Assembly (NCBI RefSeq): GCF_910584465.1
Contig: NZ_CAJUBK010000014.1
Location: 1-46,454 of the forward strand
From: an uncultured Oscillibacter sp.
GTDB taxonomy: Bacteria > Bacillota > Clostridia > Oscillospirales > Oscillospiraceae
Reading direction: 5' to 3'
Length of the DNA stretch: 46,454 nucleotides
Below the pieces are notes generated by a model. The model ran no database searches. It saw nothing but the letters and a program-made list of their open reading frames with translations, and had not been told where the DNA came from. Each line of letters opens with the position of its first letter. The stretch's first letter is position 1. Below are positions 25,702-33,071 of this stretch, one piece after another. Position numbers and translations under genes: made by a program.

Positions 25702-26201
25702 AGGAATTGCGGCAGATCCGGGACGCGGTGATCGGCGCCCTGCGGGACGCGGGGCTGGAGGCGGAGGCCGCTTTCCCCGCCAAATGGGCGGCGGAGAGGG
25801 AGACGGCGCTGGCGACGGTGGCCGTGGGGGCCGCCGAGGGGAAGGCGCTGGGCCTTTGCGGATACCTGGGGCAGACGCGGGGGGCCGGCGGCGAGATCCG
25901 GGAGGTCTATGGCAAGCGGCTGGAGGGGCGCATCACGGTGGATCTCCGGGCGGCGCGGGCCGCGGACTGTGAGGACGGCGCCGAGACGGCGGCGGCGGTG
26001 CTGCTGGGCGGACTGCCGGAGGGCATCCGGCCTGGGGAGCTGCGCTGGGAGGCGCTGGCCTGGGAGAAGGGGACGGGGCTGTTCCTGCGGCGGGGAGAGC
26101 TCCGGTGCGAGGCGCTGTTCCTGGCCGAGGCCGGGGAGGCGGAAGGCGTGTTCCTGGATTTTCAGTTGAAAGGGGTTTTGCGAAGTGAACGATCTGCATG
26201 A
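25698..26201 (+). CDS. Tail completion/minor tail protein (XkdJ-like slot), putative
   Basis: 167 aa, unrecognised by motif. Begins MKELRQIRDAVIGALRDAGL, a helix like those of tail terminator proteins, then a beta-rich body (GRITVDLRAARAAD) and FLDFQLKGVLRSE at the end. It stands directly before the sheath gene, where PBSX-type phages keep their tail-terminator gene. Starts in an ATGA overlap and overlaps the sheath start by 17 nt. The role is inferred from order. Confidence 0.55.
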   Translation: MKELRQIRDAVIGALRDAGLEAEAAFPAKWAAERETALATVAVGAAEGKALGLCGYLGQTRGAGGEIREVYGKRLEGRITVDLRAARAADCEDGAETAAAVLLGGLPEGIRPGELRWEALAWEKGTGLFLRRGELRCEALFLAEAGEAEGVFLDFQLKGVLRSERSA

Positions 26202-27243
26202 GCGGCCGGGGGTCTACTCGGTCTACGACACGTCCTCGGTGGTGTCCGGGGGACGGGCGGCGCGGACCATCGGCGTGGCGGCGAAGGCCGCGAAGGGCAC
26301 GGTGGATGAGCCGGTGACGGTGACGGGCTACGCCGCCGGCGCGTCCATCTTCGGCGAGGACCGGACGGCGGGGATGAGCATCATCCTGCGCCTGCTGTTC
26401 GCGGGCGGCGCGTCCGCCGTGACGGCGGTGCGCGTGGCGGACGAGGGCACGGCGGAGGACTACGAGCGGGCCTTCGCCGCGCTGGGCACGGCGGAGGCGC
26501 AGATCCTGGTCTGCGACAGCGGCGAGGAGACGGTGCACAAGGCCCTGCGGGCCGCGGTGGAGGAGGCCAGCGGCCTGCGGCATGAGCGGATCGCCGTGGT
26601 GGGCTGCGACGGGGCGGACGTGGAGGCGCTGGTGGGCCGGGCGGCGGAGCTGAACAGCGAGCGCATGGTGCTGGTGGGGCCCGACGCCCTGGACAGCGCC
26701 GGGGAGCCGCTGCCCGGCGTCTTCGCGGCGGCGGCGGTGGCGGCCCTGGCCGCGGCGGGCGGGGACCCGGCGGTCCCCCTGAACGGCGCGGCGGTGAAGG
26801 GCCTGGGCGGACTGCGCCAGGACTACAGCGACCGGGACATCGACCGGCTGGTCCGGGGCGGCGTGACGCCGCTGGAGTGCGCGGCGGGCGTGGTGTCCCC
26901 CGTGCGGGGCATCACGACCCGGACCAAGACCGGCGGGATCGACGACGCCGCGTGGCGGGAGCTGACCACCGTCCTGATCGTGGACGACGTGATCCCGGCG
27001 GTGCGCTCTGCCCTGCGCAGCAAGTTCTCCCGGAGCAAGAACAACGCCCGGAACCGGGCCGCGATCCGCTCCCAGGTCATCGTGGAGCTGGAGAAGAAGC
27101 TGGCGGCGGAGATCATCGACGGCTATGACGGCGTGACGGTGACGCCGTCGGCGGAGGACCCCGCCGTGTGCCTGGTGGAGTTCGGGTTCTCCGTGGCCCA
27201 CGGGCTGAACCAGGTGCGGCTGAACGTACACATCGAGATCTGA
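26185..27243 (+). CDS. Contractile tail sheath protein
   Basis: Builds the contractile cylinder around the tail tube. 352 aa, short for the family (commonly 350-480). Seen: RPGVYSVYDTSSV at the N-terminus, the type of "PGVY" start common in sheaths, a Rossmann-like middle with AEAQILVCDSGE and RIAVVGCDG, and an ending with LEKKLAAEIIDGYDGVTVTPSAEDPAVCLVEFGFSVAHGLNQVRLNVHIEI, the typical C-terminal handshake strand. The GTG at 26185 follows AAAGGGG by 9 nt. Its presence makes the particle myovirus-like. XkdK by position. Confidence 0.87.
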   Translation: MNDLHERPGVYSVYDTSSVVSGGRAARTIGVAAKAAKGTVDEPVTVTGYAAGASIFGEDRTAGMSIILRLLFAGGASAVTAVRVADEGTAEDYERAFAALGTAEAQILVCDSGEETVHKALRAAVEEASGLRHERIAVVGCDGADVEALVGRAAELNSERMVLVGPDALDSAGEPLPGVFAAAAVAALAAAGGDPAVPLNGAAVKGLGGLRQDYSDRDIDRLVRGGVTPLECAAGVVSPVRGITTRTKTGGIDDAAWRELTTVLIVDDVIPAVRSALRSKFSRSKNNARNRAAIRSQVIVELEKKLAAEIIDGYDGVTVTPSAEDPAVCLVEFGFSVAHGLNQVRLNVHIEI

Positions 27244-27253
27244 GGAAGGGAGC

Positions 27254-27646
27254 GTGAGGAGCGTGACGGGATTTCCCACCAGCGCCGACATCTATCTGGA
27301 GATGGACGGCAGGAAGGTGGCGGTGGTGCAGAGCTACACTGCCAAGGCCAGCAAGACCTCTCAGAGCGTGGAAGCCTTCGGCGAGAGCGAGCCGGTGGCC
27401 ACCATCGAGGGGCAGAAGCGCTATACCCTGGAGCTGACCCGGCTCTACGCCACGGACAGCGCGGTGTCCGACGGGATCGACTTCTACGATCTTTCGAACT
27501 TCTCCCTGGTGATCTGCAAGCCTGACCGGCGGGTCATCTACAGCGACTGCCAGTGGAGCGGCATCCAGGAGGACGGGGAGCTGAACGCCATGGTGGCGGA
27601 GAAGGTCACCGTGGTGGCGGCGAAGCGGATCGAGACGTCGGCATGA
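27254..27646 (+). CDS. Tail tube protein (XkdM-like)
   Basis: 130 aa, beta-rich: DIYLEMDGRKVAVVQSYTAKASK, then EGQKRYTLELTRLY and FSLVICKPDRRVIYSDCQWSG. These match the pattern of contractile tail tube subunits, which form hexameric rings. It directly follows the sheath. The start is ambiguous between the GTG at 27254 (GAGG 7 nt before) and the GTG at 27263; the former is used. The stop overlaps the next start (ATGA). Confidence 0.8.
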   Translation: MRSVTGFPTSADIYLEMDGRKVAVVQSYTAKASKTSQSVEAFGESEPVATIEGQKRYTLELTRLYATDSAVSDGIDFYDLSNFSLVICKPDRRVIYSDCQWSGIQEDGELNAMVAEKVTVVAAKRIETSA

Positions 27647-27987
27647 GGGAGTTCGACGAGCTGCGGCCCCTGACGGCGGGGCGGCTGCTGGGGCTGTGGC
27701 AGGAGTGCCGGGAGATCGGGGACCCGCTGGAGCGGGTGCTGATGTGCAACGGGCGGATCGTGGCCGAGTGCTGCTTCCTCCGGGGCCGGCGGGTCTATGA
27801 GGACGGAGCGGAGGCCCTGGGGGATCTGACGGGACGGCAGATGGAGCGTTTGCTGCTGCATCTGGCGGAGGACGGCGGTCCGGAGGGCCGCCGCCCCGGA
27901 GGAGACGGAGACGGGGCGGAGGACCCGGCCTTCGACATGGCGCGGTTCGAGGCGCTGAGGGGAGAGGGGAGGACATGGACTACTTAG
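27643..27987 (+). CDS. Tail assembly chaperone (XkdN-like), putative
   Basis: 114 aa. In contractile phages this gene helps load the tape measure. Sequence is mostly helical in the first 80 residues (LTAGRLLGLWQECREIGDPLERVLMCNGRIVAECCF) followed by an acidic glycine-rich tail. Begins in an ATGA overlap with the tube gene and overlaps the next gene by 13 nt in another frame. I saw no classic slippery sequence for a programmed frameshift. Called mainly from the PBSX order. Confidence 0.6.
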   Translation: MREFDELRPLTAGRLLGLWQECREIGDPLERVLMCNGRIVAECCFLRGRRVYEDGAEALGDLTGRQMERLLLHLAEDGGPEGRRPGGDGDGAEDPAFDMARFEALRGEGRTWTT

Positions 27988-28790
27988 GCCGGGAGCTGGA
28001 GCGGCAGCGGGCGGCGCTGGCGGCACTGCTGCTGGGCGGCGGAGAGGACGGGGATGCCGCCCGGGGCAGGGAGCGGGGCCCGGCAGGGCCCGCGGCGGCG
28101 CGGGGGCGAGCCGCCGGGCCGTCGGGGCGATACGCCGGAGGCGGGCCCGAAGGAGGGCCGGGGGATGAGGCCCTGGGGGCCGGGGAGCTGGTCCGGGGGG
28201 CTGGACAGGACCGCTGGTCCCAAAGCGCCGGGAGGAGCGGGGAGGCGGAGGACCTCCGGGCGGAGGGCCCGGGCGCAGGCGGATCTGGCGGGGGCCCGGA
28301 GCGAAGCCGCCGGGGGACGGACGTCCCGGCGGTCCCGGCCTGGGCGGCGCAGGGAGACGGCGCGGGTCCGCTGGGCGGGACGGCGGCGGCGCGGAAGGAG
28401 CTTTCGGGGCCCTCCGGCGGATATGAGGCCCGGCGGAGGACCCGGGAGACGGCGGCGGCAGGGACCGCCGGGAGGAGACGCGCCGGAGAGCGGTCCGCGG
28501 AGGGAGGGCCCGGCCGCGGAGGGGATGCCGGAAGCGGCGGCGACGGCGGGCGGATCGAGTGGATGCCGATGGCCGGCCCGGCCCGTCGGGGCGGAGGTGG
28601 AGGCGGGACGGGGCCCGGGGGACAGGAGGGACTGCCGGCCTTCCCGGAGACGGGAGGGGCCGGCGGGACTGTCCCCTGGGGCGGCCCCGGAGAGACGGCG
28701 GCCCTCCGGGCGGAGGAGGGCGCCAGGGCGCTGTCCAGGGCGGTCCAGCGGGACGCCCGGCGCTATGACGGCGGGTTCACGATATATTGA
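27975..28790 (+). CDS. Low-complexity Gly/Arg/Ala-rich protein in the tape-measure slot
   Basis: 271 aa, no recognised domain. Only the ends look ordered: MDYLGRELERQRAALAALLL at the start (amphipathic helix) and RALSRAVQRDARRYDGGFTIY at the end. The roughly 230 residues between are dominated by Gly, Arg, Ala, Pro and Glu, with few hydrophobic residues. In PBSX the tape-measure gene (xkdO, over 1000 codons) stands here, between xkdN and the LysM gene xkdP. The ATG overlaps the chaperone stop and has GGGGAGG before it. In this GC-rich stretch other frames are also open, so length alone is weak evidence; the start context and the conserved-looking ends favour this frame. Function unknown. Confidence 0.6.
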   Translation: MDYLGRELERQRAALAALLLGGGEDGDAARGRERGPAGPAAARGRAAGPSGRYAGGGPEGGPGDEALGAGELVRGAGQDRWSQSAGRSGEAEDLRAEGPGAGGSGGGPERSRRGTDVPAVPAWAAQGDGAGPLGGTAAARKELSGPSGGYEARRRTRETAAAGTAGRRRAGERSAEGGPGRGGDAGSGGDGGRIEWMPMAGPARRGGGGGGTGPGGQEGLPAFPETGGAGGTVPWGGPGETAALRAEEGARALSRAVQRDARRYDGGFTIY

Positions 28791-28796
28791 CGCGAA

Positions 28797-28816
28797 GCCG
28801 GGCCCCGGGGCCCGGC
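28797..28816. repeat. Perfect 20-bp GC palindrome after the low-complexity gene
   Basis: GCCGGGCCCC directly followed by its reverse complement GGGGCCCGGC, in the 43-bp gap before the LysM gene. There is no T-run. The stem could lower read-through or protect mRNA ends. Confidence 0.6.
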
Positions 28817-28833
28817 GGGAGGGGGGATGACGC

Positions 28834-29412
28834 ATGCGGCTGACGCCGATGCGGTTCAAAGGTTTCACATGGCCCCACAACCCGGAGACCTATGCGGTGG
28901 AGCACCGGCGGCGGATGGCCGTCCACCCGGTGCCCTTCGGCGGGTGCGTGATGCAGGAGCTGGGAGGCTCCTACCGGGTGCTGAAGGGGGAGGGCGTGTT
29001 CGCGGGCGGGGACGCCTATGCACGGTTCCGGGAGCTGGCAGAGGTCTTCCGGGAGGGGGGACCGGGGCTGCTGATCCATCCGGTGTGGCAGGCGGAACGG
29101 GCCTACTTCGTGTCGCTGGAGGCGGCGGAGGAGCCCAGACCGGACTTCGTGCGCTACCGCTTCGAGTTCTGGGAGGACTGGGACGGCTATGACGGCGGAC
29201 TGAAGGCGGTGACGGAGGAGGGCGGCGGAGAGGACGCCGCGCCGCCGGGGGGCCCCAGCCAGGGCGCGAGGACCCATACCGTGCGCAGGGGCGACACCCT
29301 CTGGGGCATCGCCAGGCAGTACGGCGTGGAGCTGGCGGCGCTGATCCGGGCCAACCCGCAGATCAAGAACCCGAACCTGATCTATCCGGGAGAGGCGGTG
29401 AACGTCCCATGA
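28834..29412 (+). CDS. LysM baseplate protein (XkdP-like)
   Basis: 192 aa. The C-terminal LysM domain is clear at about 147-192: HTVRRGDTLWGIARQYGV, then LIRANPQIKNPNLIYPGEAVNVP. Such domains in baseplate proteins sit near the hub and bind peptidoglycan or the central spike. The N-terminal 120 residues (FKGFTWPHNPETYAVEH) are beta-rich and match the XkdP-type start. GGAGGGGGG lies 6-7 nt before the ATG. The stop overlaps the next start (ATGA). Confidence 0.85.
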   Translation: MRLTPMRFKGFTWPHNPETYAVEHRRRMAVHPVPFGGCVMQELGGSYRVLKGEGVFAGGDAYARFRELAEVFREGGPGLLIHPVWQAERAYFVSLEAAEEPRPDFVRYRFEFWEDWDGYDGGLKAVTEEGGGEDAAPPGGPSQGARTHTVRRGDTLWGIARQYGVELAALIRANPQIKNPNLIYPGEAVNVP

Positions 29413-30350
29413 CGGGGAAGCTCCATACGGCGGACCATCGGACCTTCCAGCTGCCGCCGCTGCTGAGCTGGCGGGTGAACCATACGGGGACGGTGCCCTG
29501 CGACAGCTTCTCCGTCACCTTCGTCTACCAAAAGGAGATGGCCCAGCCCCTGCGCATGGCCGCGGGCTTCACGGCGGAGGAGGGCGGGCAGGTGATGCTC
29601 CGGGCCGTCGTGGACGAGTACACGGTGGATCTGGACAGCACGGGGCTGACGGCGACCGTCACCGGGCGGGGCTGCGCCGCCCGGCTGCTGGACAACGAGT
29701 CGCGGCCCGTCACCTACGAGCGCGCCACGCTGGCGGAGATCCTGGACAACCATGTGACGCCCTACGGCGTGGACTGCGCCGCGGCGGCGGAGCTCCGGGC
29801 CGGGTCCGTCTACACGGTGGCGGCGGGGTCCAGCCAGTGGAAAGCGGTGGAGGGCTTCTGCCGGACCTATGGGGGGTTCTCGCCCCGGTTCAGCCGGGAG
29901 GGGGAGCTGCTGGCCGTGCCGGAGGAGGAGGGGGAGACCTTCTCCATCGGAGAGGAGGACCCGGTGCTCTCCTGCACTTTGCGGGAGGACCGCTACGGCG
30001 TTTTGAGCGAGGTGCTGGTCATCGACAAGACGCGGAACAAGTCCTTCTCTGTGAAGGACCAGGAGACGATCGACCGGGGCGGACAGTGCCGCCGGGTGAT
30101 GTACACGCCGGGACAGAGCACCTGGGCCGCGATGCGGTACACGGGGGAATATCAGATCCGGCGGTCCAAGGAGGACGCCTGGACGGCGGAGGTGACGCTG
30201 CCGGGGAGCTTTTTGGCCTTCCCGGGGGACCGGGCGGCGGTGTCCTTGGAGCGGATGGGGCTCAGCGGGACCTTCCGGGTGGCGGAGGCGGAGAACCGCT
30301 TCGACCGCCGGGACGGGGCGACGGCGGCGCTGACATTGAAGCCCCTTTGA
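29409..30350 (+). CDS. Baseplate hub protein (XkdQ/gp27-like)
   Basis: 313 aa, beta-rich. Seen: CDSFSVTFVYQKEM near 31-44, an AGSSQWKAVEGFCRTYGGFSPRFSREGELLAVP stretch at about 140-171, typical of hub proteins where a helix is followed by a strand pair, and the ending GTFRVAEAENRFDRRDGATAALTLKPL, which is the late-control D/XkdQ type of C-terminus. The hub joins the tube to the spike. It is in an ATGA overlap with the LysM gene and 25 nt before the spike gene. Confidence 0.78.
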   Translation: MTGKLHTADHRTFQLPPLLSWRVNHTGTVPCDSFSVTFVYQKEMAQPLRMAAGFTAEEGGQVMLRAVVDEYTVDLDSTGLTATVTGRGCAARLLDNESRPVTYERATLAEILDNHVTPYGVDCAAAAELRAGSVYTVAAGSSQWKAVEGFCRTYGGFSPRFSREGELLAVPEEEGETFSIGEEDPVLSCTLREDRYGVLSEVLVIDKTRNKSFSVKDQETIDRGGQCRRVMYTPGQSTWAAMRYTGEYQIRRSKEDAWTAEVTLPGSFLAFPGDRAAVSLERMGLSGTFRVAEAENRFDRRDGATAALTLKPL

Positions 30351-30375
30351 AGATCGGTGCGGGGAGGGACGCGGG

Positions 30376-30792
30376 ATGTGGCTTTCGAAACAGGTGAAGC
30401 CGGCGGCGGCGACCGCCGACGCGGACATGGGCGTGACCACCATCAGCGGCAGGCGGGTGGGCGTCGTGACGCGGGGGGAGGTCCGGGACCTGCCGGTATA
30501 CGGGCCGGGCGGCTATTTGTGGACCCCGGCCAACGGGGCGGCGGTGCTGGTGATCAAGGGCGGTCCCGGCGGCGAGGAGCAGTGCGTCGCCGGGACGAGG
30601 CCGCCGGAAGCGCCGGCGGACGTCGGGCCGGGGGAGGTCTATATCTACGGCCCCGGCGGCAATACGGTATATCTCCGGCAGGACGGGAGCGTGGAGATCG
30701 TGGGCGGCGACGTGGCGATCCGGGGGCGCAGGGTGGACATCTCCGGCGAGCTGACGGTCAACGGGACGCCCTACGGGCCCTGCCGGTGCTGA
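30376..30792 (+). CDS. Short baseplate spike protein (gpV-like), putative
   Basis: 138 aa. An N-terminal OB-like half (MGVTTISGRRVGVVTRGEVRDLPVYGPGGYLWTPANGAAVLVIKGG) is followed by short repeats of strand and glycine turn: GEVYIYGPGGNTVYLRQDGSVEIVGGDVAIRGRRVDISGELTVNG, the repeat pattern of a small beta-helix spike. It ends PYGPCRC; the two late cysteines might hold the tip or a metal ion. Much shorter than P2 gpV (211 aa). GGGGAGG lies before the ATG. Confidence 0.75.
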   Translation: MWLSKQVKPAAATADADMGVTTISGRRVGVVTRGEVRDLPVYGPGGYLWTPANGAAVLVIKGGPGGEEQCVAGTRPPEAPADVGPGEVYIYGPGGNTVYLRQDGSVEIVGGDVAIRGRRVDISGELTVNGTPYGPCRC

Positions 30793-30802
30793 GGAGGAGA
30801 CG

Positions 30803-31153
30803 ATGGAACTGGAACTGAGGGACGGGGACTATGTCGCCGACGGCGTGGGGGGCCTGCGCCGGGTCCGGGGCCGGGAGGCCCTGCTGCAGAGGGTGCTCTT
30901 CCGCCTGACGGCCAGGAGGGGGGCCTTCCCCTTCTGGGAGGAGCTGGGGAGCCGCCTGTGGGAGCTGGGGAGGGTCCCCGCCTTGGAACGGCCCGCCGCC
31001 GCCCGGCAGTATGTGGCCGAGGCGCTGGCGGAGGAGCCGGTGACGGTGGAGGACGTGACGCTGGAGCCGGGCCCGGCCGGGACGGCATCGGTGACGGCGC
31101 GGCTGCGCTATCAGGGGGAGCCGCTGCCGGTGACGGTGGAGGTCCTGGTCTGA
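30803..31153 (+). CDS. Baseplate wedge protein, gp25/GPW family (XkdS-like)
   Basis: 116 aa. Seen: REALLQRVLFRLTARRGAFPFWEELGSRLWELGR, the helix and turn with "G-(F)P--LGS-L" that marks the GPW/gp25 family, and a final three-stranded end (EEPVTVEDVTLEPGPAGTASVTARLRY). Forms the base of the wedge and starts sheath assembly. AGGAGGAG lies before the ATG at 30803. Confidence 0.85.
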   Translation: MELELRDGDYVADGVGGLRRVRGREALLQRVLFRLTARRGAFPFWEELGSRLWELGRVPALERPAAARQYVAEALAEEPVTVEDVTLEPGPAGTASVTARLRYQGEPLPVTVEVLV

Positions 31154-31177
31154 GCGCCAGGGGAAGGAGGAGAGGAT

Positions 31178-32239
31178 TTGCGGACCATCGAGACGATCTA
31201 TGAGGGACTGCTGGCGGACTTCCGCGCACGGGCGGGCTTCACGCCGGAGGCGGGCTGCGACCTGGCGGTCCGGCTGTGGGCCGCGGCGGCGGAGCTCCAG
31301 GCCCTGGAGATGCAGGCAGACTGGGTGCTGGACCAGAGCTTCCCCCAGACGGCCCAGGGGGCCTTCCTGGACCGGCATGGGACCATGCGGGGGCTGGAGC
31401 GGCTGAAGGCGGTCCGGTCGGGCGGCGTGCTGCGCTTCTCCGTGGCGGCGGCCCCGGCCATGGACATCGCCATCCCGGCGGGGACGGTGTGCATGACGGC
31501 GGAGGAGGTCCGGGTCAGGACCACGGCGGACGCGGTGCTCCGGGAGGGGACGCTGTATGCCGACGCCCCGGCCGAGGCCGTGGAGGCCGGGACGGGGGGC
31601 AACGTGGTGCCGGGGGCGGTGCGGTTTTTGACGGCCTGCCCCCTGGCGGTGACCGCGGTGACGAACCCCGGCGCCTTCACCGGCGGCGCGGACGAGGAGG
31701 ATGACGAGACCTTCCGGGCGCGGATCTTGGAGAGCTATCAGCGGCTGCCCAACGGGGCCAACACGGCCTGGTATGAGACGACGGCCATGCGCTATCCCGG
31801 CGTGACGGCGGCGAAGGCCGTGGGCCGGGCGGAAGGGCCGGGGACGGTGAACGTCTACGTCACGGGGGAGAAGGGCCTGCCGGACGCGGAGCTGCTGGAG
31901 GGGCTGCGGGCGGAGCTGCAGGAGAAGCGGGAGATCGCGGTGACGGTGAAGGTCCTGGCCCCCACTGCGGAGACGGTGGACGTGGCGGTCAAGGTGGCCC
32001 CCAAGGAGGGGGCGGACAAGGAGGCGGTGCTGGAGTCCGCGCGGCGGGCGATCGCCGGTCTTTTCGGCGGGCGGCTGCTGGGCAAGGCGGTGCGCCTGGC
32101 GGAGCTGGGGGATCGGCTTTATCACGTGGAGGGCGTGGAGAACTACCGGTTCACCTCCCCGGCGGCGGACCTCCCGGCGAACAGCATGGTGCTGCCGGTG
32201 CTGGGGACGCTGGATGTGACGGAGCTGACGGAGGCGTGA
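31178..32239 (+). CDS. Baseplate J-like protein (XkdT), TTG start
   Basis: 353 aa. The family's landmarks are present: GCDLAVRLWAAAAELQALEMQADWVLDQSFPQTAQGAFLDRHGTMRGLERL at about 28-78, AIPAGTVCMTAEEVRVRT near 98-115, AEAVEAGTGGNVVPGAV near 134-150, and DEEDDETFRARILESYQRLPNGANTAWYETTAMRYPGV near 177-214. It forms the wedge arms around the hub. The TTG at 31178 follows AAGGAGG by 7-8 nt; no ATG fits. One nt separates its stop from the next start. Confidence 0.9.
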   Translation: MRTIETIYEGLLADFRARAGFTPEAGCDLAVRLWAAAAELQALEMQADWVLDQSFPQTAQGAFLDRHGTMRGLERLKAVRSGGVLRFSVAAAPAMDIAIPAGTVCMTAEEVRVRTTADAVLREGTLYADAPAEAVEAGTGGNVVPGAVRFLTACPLAVTAVTNPGAFTGGADEEDDETFRARILESYQRLPNGANTAWYETTAMRYPGVTAAKAVGRAEGPGTVNVYVTGEKGLPDAELLEGLRAELQEKREIAVTVKVLAPTAETVDVAVKVAPKEGADKEAVLESARRAIAGLFGGRLLGKAVRLAELGDRLYHVEGVENYRFTSPAADLPANSMVLPVLGTLDVTELTEA

Positions 32240-32240
32240 C

Positions 32241-32822
32241 ATGTACGAGGAGTATTTGAGGGCGCTGCTGGCCCCGCTGGGCGTCTACCGGCTGGACCGG
32301 GAGTCCCTCAGCGGGGCGGAGATCTGCGCCTTGGGCAGGGGGCTGGACTTCGTGGCGGAGCGTCTGGAGGACGTGGAGCGGGAGAGCGTCACCGCCACGG
32401 CGGAGGGTGAGGGCCTGAGCCGGCGGGAGGCGCTGTTCCTCCGCCGCCCCGCCGCGGCGACGCCGAAAGAGCGCCGGGCGGCGATCGCGGCGCTGCTGCA
32501 GATCGATGGGGACAGCCTGACCCCGGAGGCCATCGACAGGACGATACGGGGCTGCGGCATCTGGGCCCGGGTCATCGAGACGGGGACGAACCAGGTCCGG
32601 GTGGAGTTCCCCGGCACGGCGGGCGTCCCGCCGGAGTTCGAACAGATCGAGAAGATCGTGATGGATATCCTGCCCTGCCATCTGGGGGTGGAGTTCTCGT
32701 TCCGGTATCTCACCTGGGGAGAGTGCGAGGGGGAGGGCTACACCTGGGGGGCCGTGGAGGCGGAGGGATACGACTGGGAGGGGTTCCAGCTGGCGGTCCC
32801 GCCGGAGCAGGAAGAGGGATGA
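32241..32822 (+). CDS. DUF2313 (gpI/XkdU-like) baseplate protein
   Basis: 193 aa. MYEEYLRALLAPLGVYRLDRESLSGAEICALGRGLDFVAERLEDVERE is the typical N-terminal part, and FEQIEKIVMDILPCHLGVEFSFRYLTWGECE the C-terminal "LPAHL" region, of this family. In other phages it links the baseplate to tail fibres. It is the last gene of the cluster; no fibre gene follows. The ending is rich in Tyr, Trp and acidic residues (GYTWGAVEAEGYDWEGF). Confidence 0.8.
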   Translation: MYEEYLRALLAPLGVYRLDRESLSGAEICALGRGLDFVAERLEDVERESVTATAEGEGLSRREALFLRRPAAATPKERRAAIAALLQIDGDSLTPEAIDRTIRGCGIWARVIETGTNQVRVEFPGTAGVPPEFEQIEKIVMDILPCHLGVEFSFRYLTWGECEGEGYTWGAVEAEGYDWEGFQLAVPPEQEEG

Positions 32823-32854
32823 GGCTTTGCCGGACGGGGCGGAGCATGGAGAAA

Positions 32855-33071
32855 GGCGGCGGACCTTCCGGTCAGCCGCCTCAGCCTGTCGAAAAAGTAG
32901 AGAGAACTACATCGATGGGAAGGAAGAGAGCTACGAGAGGGACCCAGGAAGGGTCCCTTTCGTTTTCGATAAATAAGTTTTCAGAACTTTTTTGAAAGTT
33001 CTGAAAACTTGCTCAGGCTGTCGAAAAGACTTTTCGACAGCCTGAGGCGGCGGACCTTCCGGTCAGCCGCC
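32855..33071. repeat. 26-bp terminator hairpin duplicated around an insert
   Basis: Identical 26-bp copies at 32855-32880 and 33046-33071, each a hairpin with GGCGGC and GCCGCC outer arms and a TTCC loop. Copy 1 has AAA on its left; copy 2 has TTTTT on its right. Joined, they would make one ordinary terminator (AAA-stem-TTTTT) for the phage cluster. The copies therefore look like a duplication made when the 165-bp insert came in. Confidence 0.75.
32881..33045. mobile_element. 165-bp AT-rich palindromic insert with terminal inverted repeats
   Basis: Starts TCAGCCTGTCGAAAA and ends TTTTCGACAGCCTGA: inverted ends with one mismatch. Inside are a hairpin GGGACCC/GGGTCCC followed by TTTCGTTTTCG (32939-32968, terminator-like on plus), a perfect 16-bp inverted repeat (32975-32990 with 32995-33010) and a perfect 17-bp inverted repeat (33012-33028 with 33030-33046). 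It has no coding capacity and is more AT-rich than its surroundings. MITE-like or a structured RNA. Confidence 0.6.

Larger units (their letters stand above)
20181..32822 (+). mobile_element. PBSX-like contractile phage structural cluster without mobility, lysis or fibre genes
   Basis: Eighteen plus-strand genes in the order terS, terL, portal, protease, capsid, three connectors, sheath, tube, chaperone, low-complexity protein, LysM baseplate, hub, spike, gp25, gpJ, gpI-like. Most overlap by a few bases. Within the cluster and its flanks there is no integrase, repressor, replication gene, holin, endolysin, tail fibre or normal-length tape measure. Base composition matches the neighbours, which fits long residence. 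A defective prophage or a gene-transfer-agent-like particle are the two readings. Confidence 0.8.

Noticed and set aside
27900..27990. Programmed frameshift joining the tail chaperone to the next gene
   Set aside because: No slippery heptamer found, and the downstream gene has its own ATG and ribosome-binding site.
28054..28830. A second Arg/Pro-rich frame over the low-complexity gene
   Set aside because: No ribosome-binding site, wrong register relative to the chaperone overlap, and it runs through the palindrome into the next gene's leader.
32881..33045. Riboswitch or known structured RNA in the insert
   Set aside because: The hairpins do not match any class I can recognise, and there is no regulated gene downstream on the plus strand; kept only as a mobile-element-like insert.
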